A stretch of DNA of 21,421 nucleotides. Source: Azolla pinnata (lineage: Eukaryota; Streptophyta; Polypodiopsida; Salviniales; Salviniaceae). The stretch spans positions 1-21,421 of the forward strand of contig JBBBWG010027967.1 of assembly GCA_037176905.1 (NCBI GenBank), read 5' to 3'. Below, in pieces: positions 14,299 through 21,421 of the stretch. The position numbers and the translations under genes are program-made. The stretch's first letter is position 1. Each line of letters starts with the position of its first letter. Below the pieces are notes generated by a model. That model ran no database searches and was not told where the DNA came from. It saw nothing but the letters and a program-made list of their open reading frames with translations.

Positions 14299-16404
14299 AT
14301 GGAAGACCTCGCCCTGGGAGTCCTTGCTGCATCAGGATCCATGCTTCTCTTCGGCTCTTTCGGTACTTCTCCTTCTTAATTCTCCGTCTGTTTGGACTTC
14401 TTTCTTTGATAGCTCTGTTTTGGGTACCGACATCTGTATGTGTGCGTGTGTGCCTGCCTCGAATAATTTTACAGGTAAAATGTTTCTTTTAGCTAGCAAA
14501 TTGTAGGAAAGACCTATTTGATTTGCATCACACCGACGCATTTGTTGTCAAAGAAGGATTTTTTTTCATGAGCCTGAATTTGGGTTCCGTTTTTCTGTGT
14601 ATTATGAGTCCATATCTTCTTTTTTGCACAAAATGCAGGATCTGTAGATAAAATGCTATCTTTTCTCGAATGTTGCGAATCGTAGATAGTGTCATCTCAT
14701 CTCCAATGTGGCAAATAATTGTTAACATATATGTACATATAGATAGATACCCAAATACATGGAAAAATTGTCAACATATATATGCATACAGATAGATACA
14801 TAACCAAATACATGGAAGAATTTCCAAAGGAAAGGAAGAATCCATTTAAAAAAGACAAGGTTCGATTTCTTATGCTACTCTCCATTTCTGTGGCTATGTG
14901 CAGCGGTGCCAATGAAGTCTTCACGAATCCTGGATGCGAATGTGAACCCAATAGTCTATCAATCTTATAAGTCTCTTGCTTGCTTTCTAACATCATGGCT
15001 TGTTTTGATCTATACTGTAAGTATATTCTTTTCCCCACCTGATTCTGTTTATTTCTCATAACATGCTAACATTTGAGGCTGCGATAAAAAATACTGGTAC
15101 CATATTTTTCTTTCTTTAAAAGTTTTTTGGTTCATCATGACAGCCTTTTAAGTTTACTTGGTGGGGTATGGTCGGTGCATTGATATGGGTTATAACAGGC
15201 TCAGCAGCAGTCCTTGCAGTTCAGTTAGTGGGTATTGGTCTGGCCCAATCGCTATGGAGTTCTCTGAGCAGTAAGTTTCTTTCGATGTTGAATGCTATTA
15301 ATGCTACTCGAAACATAGCGAAGTTTTGTAACAAATTTGTCCTCATCAAATCTGTTCAGTCATCGTTTCATACATCTGGGGAGCGTACATTTTTAAAGAG
15401 GAGATACAGAATCACACATTCTCCCTCCTAGCTGTGCTAGTTATGGTGATTGGCATGGCAGGGCTTGGAGCTTCCATTGGGAAGGGGATTGTAGATGAAA
15501 ATAGCATGAAAATAGGAGTTGGATCTTCAGAGGATCTCGGATCTTCTTTGCTAGCAGGAAAAAGCATTGCAACCTTGGGTACCAGAAAGAGGTTCTTTGC
15601 TTCATCATTTCTGAAGGGGATATGTTTGGCGACGCTTGTCGGCGTTCTCAATGGAAGCTTTCTGATTCCATTGAAATACGCTCACAAGGTTGGTTGGAAT
15701 CTATGACAATGTGGTGAATATTAAGTTGATAGATTCGTGTCATTTTTGCTGTTTTTCATTTTCCGTTTCTTTATCAATGTCCTTTTCCTTGTACACCTAG
15801 ATGAGAAGACATTAGTCTGATTGCACCTTCTTCTATGTAAGATAAAAGGCATTTTGGCGTGAAAGGATGTTGTAGGTGTCGAGTATATCGTTTCCTTTGG
15901 GGTGGGATCATTGGCAATGACGCTTCTAGTACTAGGAATCTATTGGTGCTCACACAAGTGGATTGGGCATCCGTTCCCATCTTTTCAACCCAAAGTCGCT
16001 GCTGGGCCAGCTCTTCTCACAGGTGTCTTGTGGAATGCAGGGAATCTCTTAAGGTATGAACCCATATTGTGATCGTGATGCGCTCCTGAACAATAAAGGT
16101 TTTCGACCCAAATGTGTTCAGTTTGGATTCTCTTTTTTCATTGTGTTTTCTATGAAATCGATGATGCTTTATGTGGTTTACTGAACATACTGGTTTGAAT
16201 TTGTACAGTATTTATGCGACATTGTATTTGGGGTTATCAGTAGGCTGGCCTCTTGTTCAATGCCAACTGTTGGTAAGCGCATTGTGGGCTGTCTTCTACT
16301 ACAAGGAGGTTTCTTCGTGTGCATCAGCTACTCTGTTAGTCACATCATCACTGGTGGTGGTTGCTGGTGCTGTTATGCTCTCTTACTTTGGAATTGTAGG
16401 CTAG
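14299..16404 (+). CDS. TMEM144-like multi-pass membrane protein, DMT superfamily
   Basis: Predicted solute transporter with about ten membrane segments; the substrate is unknown. Six exons: 14299-14362, 14904-15016, 15144-15270, 15360-15688, 15866-16053 and 16209-16404. Introns are GT..AG, the frame is continuous, and the total is 1017 nt, giving 338 residues plus TAG. The human TMEM144 family is about 345 residues. Hydrophobic segments lie at roughly 5-24, 38-58, 64-86, 88-112, 120-140, 184-205, 215-238, 258-277, 283-305 and 315-335. A polar loop lies at about 141-180. LFGSFAVPMK in segment 1 (17-26) recurs as LNGSFLIPLK in segment 6 (198-207), as expected for the two-fold repeat of DMT transporters. 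GVLWNAGNLL and the ALWAVFYYKEV near the C-terminus also fit the family. The exon 5 acceptor (GAAAG before 15866) has a weak pyrimidine tract, but it is the one that keeps the frame and gives DVVGVEYIVSFG. The family call is from memory of TMEM144, not a search. Confidence 0.9.
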
Positions 16405-17403
16405 ATAAGCACAGCTTCAGCTTATGGGCAGCAAGTCTTCCTTATCGGATCCCCACGTTTGAAATCCCTACCTTGGCTACTCATTCACCATGCAAAGAAG
16501 CCATTGGAAATATGAGACCTGCCAGCACTCTGTTTGCTGAAGATAGCCACGGTTAGGTGACTCGTTATCCATTGTTTATTTGTTTTCATTGAGAAAGTCT
16601 GTTGGCCTCTTCCTCCGACAGATTTGACTGGCTGGTGGATGCCCTTTTTGCTTCCAATGGAACTCACTCCCTATGTTAATTGTTCGGGTGGTGCATGTGA
16701 TGAGGTGCTGTTTCTTCAGCCATGGATGCTCATACAAATTCACGTTCCACAATCTATGGCCCTGCAACCTAACGTGGCACCGATCGATTAGATCGGTGCA
16801 AAGCATTTGATCCTACATCTATTCTCTGGCATCGATCCTCGCAGGATGCGTAGTGCACACGGAATTTTGAAATCAAGTCTGTGAAAGAATGAGACCAGAA
16901 GTGGCCGCAAGCGCATATCTAACGGCACTCCATGATCGAGGAAAAGTAGTTTATCTCAGAATTTGCATTACTGTGCAACATCTTCACAATTTTGAGCATC
17001 CGAGACTGGTTGAAGTTCGGAAAGTTCTCAACGTTGCTTGACGGCAATTCGCAGTCAGCTTGGCAGCTTGATAATAATACTATATGTATGCCTTGCTCCA
17101 TACTGTGGAGGCCAAAACTCAGAAAAAAGGAATCCATGGTGCTGTTCGGAGAGATAGGTTATTATATTATATGTGCTCCAAACTGGAAATGGATCATGTG
17201 GATACATTGGCTTATGGTACACAAAGAATTGAGTGCTTCAAACATCCCCTTGTGGGCACAGTAAAATGTGGTTCTGCTATATCATATCAATGTTTGTCCC
17301 CAGTGGAGCTGTTCAACCAGAGATGCATTTGGTTTTTCATTGTTTATGTATGGTTCTAAAAGAAGGCTTTGTCAATTTTGGTCCTAGAAGACATCAATCT
17401 AAC

Positions 17404-17428
17404 TTTCTTTCTTTCTTTCTTTCTTTCT
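17404..17428. repeat. (TTTC)n microsatellite
   Basis: About six TTTC units. Confidence 0.95.
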
Positions 17429-17987
17429 TGTAAGCTGCAGATTAGCAAGAGACGCGACAATCCAAGTCGGCTCGATGCACAAACTGTGCAGGTGGGGAGA
17501 GGAGGGCCTCGAATTCACAGCTCCGAGTAATGTTCCGCGTCGGAACGTGATCCTGCCTTTTTCTAAATAGACCACCCAAAAAAGGCCCCCGAATTGGGCC
17601 GGGGCAAGCCGACATGCAGCATTAATGTGCCCTTGCCCACCATCACCACCTTGTCGCTGTCCGATGCGGGGGAAAAAAGCGCAGTTCTGGCTATAAGATT
17701 GCTACTAATCCCATTGAATATGGTTTTTTTTTTCTTCTTCCTTCTTCTTTTTCTGCATAGATGGAAGTGCTGAGCTCCTCCAATCTTTGTCTATCTAACC
17801 TATCTAGAAATCTAATCCTATCTGTCTTTGTGTGTAAAATCTAGCAAGTGTCAAAGGTCTTGAATTTGAATGAGAAGCATAAAAAGAATGGATTCCTGAG
17901 CCATCTCCCACCATGCATTCCTTTCTTCTTTATATCCTTCTACTTTGTGGATTTCCTTTTTGCAGGGTGGATTCCAATGTCACTTCA

Positions 17988-18011
17988 ATATATATATATA
18001 TACACACACAC
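17988..18011. repeat. (TA)n(CA)n compound microsatellite
   Basis: A TA run passes directly into a CA run. Confidence 0.95.
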
Positions 18012-18298
18012 TCGCGATCCAAGGTCGAAAGAGCGATATGGATCAACTGGCAATGAAATTGCGGCATTGAGGGGATCCTATCTACCCAAAGGTGAAGATG
18101 CTTTACTGTTCCTCATCGCTAGGAGTGAAAAGTTTGCTCTATAAGCATGGATGGGTTCGCAGGATTGCAGGAACTCTTCATGGGACCACCTCCCCAAATG
18201 GGAATCCTGAGAAACACAACAAATTTTGGGCAGTTTGATGCGCAAGCCGGGGTTCTGGCTTGGTTTTACTATCCCTGCCATGCCTTGAAGAGGATTAT

Positions 18299-18319
18299 AG
18301 GGTTTAGGGTTTAGGGTTC
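18299..18319. repeat. telomere-like repeat, TTTAGGG orientation
   Basis: Three consecutive GGGTTTA-type units (the last ends GGGTTC). The sequence then drifts to AAGGTTCAGG. Orientation is opposite to the tract at 19338-19380. One unit also matches the plant telo-box AAACCCTAA on the minus strand, a motif known in some promoters. No nearby gene start supports that reading here. Confidence 0.88.
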
Positions 18320-18734
18320 AAGGTTCAGGCATTGATGAATGCATATGCATGGATGATGGATTGGGTGAAATCGGTGATGTAAGTCAGAAACTCCATGGAT
18401 CCATCATGAATGCAATTCAGTCCCATGCCGGAAGCTTTCCTCGGCCGAATCGCCTGCGATCTACCCGTAGAACTCGATCGGGGCACACATCTTAACACCC
18501 TTCTTTTGCTAGATTCTAAATCGCGCGGGCTGATTCGTTTCATCGTTCATTTGGCATCTGTGCACTGATCAGCTGCCTGATTCAATCATGATTCGTCTGC
18601 ATTTAGCCATCACTCCGTCGCTCGATCGCTCGATCGACCGACGAATAATTCCATTCATTATTCCAGCAAAATGCGATCGAATGGCACGATCACTTTGACA
18701 ATCGATCTAATAAGAGCGTCTCCAGATGATTGAC

Positions 18735-18760
18735 ATATATATATATATATATATATATAT
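18735..18760. repeat. (AT)n microsatellite
   Basis: A pure AT dinucleotide run of about 13 units. Confidence 0.95.
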
Positions 18761-19078
18761 TGAACCAAAAAAAAAACAGTGCATTGTATATACGGCATGC
18801 GCAAGGATCGAGCTATGGTGGGCACTAGCATAACAACATGTTTCAAGTGGTGGCAGCTCTTTTCTGTGCGTACGGGCCATGGATTCGTCGGGAAACCACC
18901 AAGATCATGCAAGCTCATGACAAGAGGACCTTGCTCACGTTCCCTGCCGCATGCCATGCCATGCATATATACATGCATTTGTACGCTTAATGTCAGTTGA
19001 ATCAGAAGAATGTGGTTTGATCAGAGAGCTGGTCAGAAGAAAGGCCCGCGGGGAATTGTTTGCCGAACAGAGGACGAA

Positions 19079-19113
19079 GTACATACATATATACATACAT
19101 ATATATATACACA

Positions 19114-19149
<36 letters not shown>

Positions 19150-19170
19150 TGTATGTGTATGTATATATAC
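19079..19170. repeat. (ATAC)n microsatellite with (GTAT)n inverted arm
   Basis: ACAT/ATAC tetranucleotides run through a short TA core into GTATGTGTATGTATATATAC. The two arms are complementary, so a single strand could fold into a hairpin. Overlapping open frames reading Tyr/Ile/His or Met/Tyr/Val/Cys are repeat artefacts. Confidence 0.92.
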
Positions 19171-19337
19171 CCTCTTCGTACAAAGCCGTTGATCAAATGA
19201 TCCGAGCCGAAGGGGCCATGGGCTTGTGCTTCTGCGGTCTGTGGGGACAAAGAAGGTCCCTGGAAAATACAATCAACGGAAAAATGCCGAATGAGGCTGG
19301 ACTTGAAAGATTATTATGAGGGGCGAGGGGGGAACTT

Positions 19338-19380
19338 CCTAAACCCTAAACCCTAAGCCCTAAACACTAAACCTTAAACC
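19338..19380. repeat. telomere-like repeat, CCCTAAA orientation, degenerate
   Basis: Six consecutive units, two perfect CCCTAAA and then variants (CCCTAAG, CCCTAAA, CACTAAA, CCTTAAA), running on into CCGAACC. It is inverted relative to the tract at 18299-18319. Confidence 0.88.
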
Positions 19381-19816
19381 GAACCACTTGGGGGAAGGGC
19401 TTGAACCCAGCGCCCGTTGGGGATGGGGATCGGAATCGTGCCATGACTTGCGATGGATCATCAGCGGAGCCAATTCCAGCAGCAGCTTGATCGATGCCCA
19501 CCCATCCCATCATCATGATCGAGTGACGATCTGATCGATCGGATGCCAAACAGGATCGGTGCATTGGATGTATGTATGCACACATACACGCATGTGGGGC
19601 AGGATCGGATCGAGCCACATCAGAGGATCTGCAGCAAGCAAGCAAGCAGCCCGAGAGCGCATCGACAGATCGGAGGCCCATATATGGATGGATCGTATGG
19701 ATTGGATGGATGTGTACGCGAGGGGATGGGCATGATGGTTTCACGCGGCGCTAGCATGGGGCACATCATCACATGATCATTGCTTGGACAAGAGATGATG
19801 TCCTAACAATCATGAT
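19381..19816. other. intergenic region, nothing recognised
   Basis: GATC-rich DNA with no conserved frame or RNA gene. The open frames seen here on both strands have no recognisable similarity. Confidence 0.6.
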
Positions 19817-20463
19817 CCATCCATCCATCCATCCATCCATCCATCCATCTATGCATTGCAAACACACATGCCCACATGCATGCATGCATGCATGCACACA
19901 TGCCCACATCCATCCATCCATCCATCCATCTCATCCATCTGTACATTGCAAACACACCATGCGCACATGCATGCATGCATGCATGCACACATGCCCACAT
20001 CCATCCATCCATCTCATCCATCTATACATTGCAAACACACATGCCCGCATGCATCCATCCATCTTATCCATCTATACATTGCAAACACACATGCCCACAT
20101 GCATGCACCCATCCATCCATCCATCCATTCATCCATTCATCCATCCATCCATACATTGCAAACACACATGCCCACATGCATGCATGCATGCATCCATCCA
20201 TCCATCTATGCATTGCAAACACACATGCCCACATGCATGCATGCATCCATCCATCCATCTATACATTGCAAACACACATGCCCACATGCATGCATGCATC
20301 CATCCATCCATCTATACATAGCAAACACACATGCCCACATGCACGCATGCATCCACACATGCCCACATGCCCACACGCCCACATGCACACATGCCCACAT
20401 GCATGAATGCACACATGCACACATGCCCACATGCATGCATGCATACATGCATCCATTCATCCA
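19817..20463. repeat. composite CATC/CATG minisatellite
   Basis: Eight units begin with CATTGCAAACACAC (CATAGCAAACACAC in the last), at 19854, 19944, 20027, 20077, 20154, 20211, 20264 and 20317. Spacings are 90, 83, 50, 77, 57, 53 and 53 bp. Each unit is ATGCCCACATG, then (CATG)n, then (CATC)n, then TCTATA. Length variation comes from the tetranucleotide runs. The two 53-bp units are nearly identical, so the newest copies are at the right. Long frames open on both strands because the 4-bp units contain no stops; they are not genes. Confidence 0.96.
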
Positions 20464-20477
20464 TTGCTCTGTTTTCC

Positions 20478-20550
20478 TTCTTCTTCTTTCTTCTTCTTCT
20501 TCTTCTTCTTCTTCTGTGTCTCTGTTTCTCTGCCATATCTCTGTCTGTGT

Positions 20551-20598
<48 letters not shown>
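20478..20598. repeat. (TTC)n and (TC)n microsatellites
   Basis: TTC repeats at about 20478-20515 and a TC dinucleotide run at 20552-20598, which ends 18 bp before the ATG at 20617. This is probably the pyrimidine-rich 5' UTR of the downstream gene. GA/TC runs can bind plant BPC proteins (family knowledge; no direct evidence here). Confidence 0.9.
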
Positions 20599-20600
<2 letters not shown>

Positions 20601-20616
20601 AGCAGCTTCTGAAGCC

Positions 20617-20913
20617 ATGAACCCTGATCAACGCGCTGCTGAGATCGACTGCTCCATCGGCATCCATGGCCTTCACAGCAGCCAGCGCCTTCATCCGCAG
20701 GAGAATCACCATAGCAGCAGCAGCAGCAACAATGGCTGGCCCCTTGGCTTGCATTCCTTCCTCGATCAGATCGACTCCGGCTACCACCATCTCCGTCTCC
20801 AGACCCACAGCTATGGCCATAGCCATGGTGCTCTCGCTCCCCACACGGCTCGATCCTTGTCCACGCCCTCCATCACCTCGCGCTCCTGCTCCTCCGACGA
20901 TTTCGAGACTCAG
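20617..20913 (+). CDS. first coding exon of an unrecognised gene, partial
   Basis: ATG at 20617 opens a 99-codon exon ending in ACTCAG before a good donor, GTATGC, at 20914. The context GAAGCCATGA is a reasonable start. The encoded N-terminus is rich in His, Ser and Gln. It has a run of five Ser (about 33-37), several HH/HSH clusters, and a Ser/Thr-rich stretch near the end: SLSTPSITSRSCSSDDFETQ. No signal peptide or membrane segment is visible. GC content and codon use are clearly higher than in the flanking DNA, which supports real coding sequence. The rest of the gene lies beyond the window. I do not recognise the family; a low-complexity, phosphorylation-prone N-terminal tail is all that can be said. 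Confidence 0.6.
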
Positions 20914-21421
20914 GTATGCCGCCGGATTCCCCTTTCTTGACCTTCTGCAAACAAAAGAAAAAGAAAAGAAACCCTAAAGCTGTTGGGAATCAGCAGATGC
21001 TTCTGCTTCTTCTCGACCGGACTGTGGAACTTCATCCGCCAATGGGTGGTTTCTACGACATGTTTCTCTCTTTTGAGAAAACACATTCGGATTTTTTCTG
21101 CATTTTGCTTGCCCGCCATAGCTGCGCATTCCACCTGTCTCATCGATGCTTTGGGTGCAAGCCAGATGCTATGGGAAACTGAATGATGCAGATGTTGCAA
21201 CTCTCTCGGAGACACCAGAAATGAATCCATCGAATCGATCGATCATCTTGGCTTCGGATTCAAGCCAGGCGCTATGGGAAACTGCAAATTTCCGTATTCC
21301 TCGAATGATGCAAATGTTTGCAGCTAGGGACATACCGTCGATCAATCATACAGGTCTTGGATCTTTGTGCTCGATGCACATCGACCACCGCACGAATCTT
21401 GTACTGAGAATCATCTTCTGC
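20914..21421 (+). other. probable first intron of the partial gene
   Basis: This follows the donor at 20914. No downstream exon can be fixed. A possible acceptor, AATCAGCAG ending at 20997, opens a frame that I cannot tie to a protein family, so the true second exon may lie outside. A degenerate duplication (21156-21200 and 21259-21321) shares AAGCCAG..GCTATGGGAAACTG and AATGATGCA. Confidence 0.45.

Larger units (their letters stand above)
16405..18298. other. 3' flank and intergenic region without a supportable gene
   Basis: The first part must hold the 3' UTR of the TMEM144-like gene. Beyond it I find no conserved frame or RNA gene. Small features are a TTTC microsatellite (17404-17428), a 15-bp inverted repeat GTTCCG-CGT-CGGAAC (17532-17546) and a TA/CA microsatellite (17988-18011). 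The frame at 17848-18144 looks random apart from this microsatellite. Confidence 0.65.
18320..19337. other. intergenic segment between inverted telomere-like repeats
   Basis: About 1 kb with no recognisable gene. It holds an (AT)n run at 18735-18760 and the ATAC/GTAT tract at 19079-19170. Frames at 18779-19000 and 18951-19319 are short, and the second depends on the microsatellite. Confidence 0.6.

Noticed and set aside
13956..14492. Plus-strand open frame of 178 codons rich in Thr, Ile and His
   Set aside because: It is made of the CAC/CAT array and then reads the TMEM144-like first exon in the wrong frame.
17532..17546. Perfect inverted repeat GTTCCG-CGT-CGGAAC
   Set aside because: Short and isolated, with no gene start beside it. 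Chance occurrence is likely.
18336..18415. Possible microRNA-like foldback around GAATGCAT and ATGGATCCAT words
   Set aside because: The pairing has several mismatches and gaps and the words are simple palindromes. No known plant microRNA sequence was recognised there or elsewhere in the window.
19856..20620. Open frame of 254 codons in the CATC/CATG minisatellite, with others in all frames
   Set aside because: The tandem units contain no stop codons in several frames on both strands, and the residues just repeat the unit (His, Pro, Ser, Met, Cys). No unique conserved sequence.

Overview
This is nuclear DNA of a flowering plant. Three things show it: intron-rich genes with GT/AG introns, plant-type telomere-like repeats (CCCTAAA/TTTAGGG), and a TDY-class MAP kinase of a type known from plants. 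I cannot name the species from the sequence. Most of the window is AT-rich intergenic DNA with microsatellites and old transposable elements. There are two complete protein genes and the first exon of a third.

Layout. 1-240: TC microsatellites with telomere-like repeats. 240-6080: intergenic, with His-codon-like CAT/CAC tracts and two copies of one MITE family (2640-3072 and 4383-4831). 6081-9780, minus strand: a ten-exon gene for a 600-residue group D (TDY) MAP kinase closest to the MPK18/19/20 type, with a probable 5' UTR intron up to 10320 and a GAA/TTC-rich leader to about 10642. 10745-11390: short tandem repeats (GATCTGGCT, GGTTCA, AACCGGTT). 11400-13870: decayed Ty1-copia retrotransposon on the minus strand, arranged as pol remnant, LTR, then primer-binding site and leader. 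14030-14263: a CAY-triplet array directly before a six-exon plus-strand gene (14299-16404) for a 338-residue TMEM144-like membrane protein. 16405-20460: intergenic, with microsatellites, an inverted pair of telomere-like repeats and a composite CATC/CATG minisatellite. 20617-20913: first coding exon (99 residues) of an unrecognised plus-strand gene that leaves the window.

The two complete genes were reassembled by hand from splice sites. Every junction keeps the frame and the lengths fit the families. Nothing in the sequence links the genes functionally: one is a signalling kinase, one a putative solute transporter and one is unknown. I found no convincing new biological system. The observations most worth checking are the pol-LTR-leader order of the copia remnant, the MITE pair with a visible 10-bp target duplication, the leader uORF of the kinase whose form depends on the splice acceptor, and the repeat arrays packed against all three gene starts.
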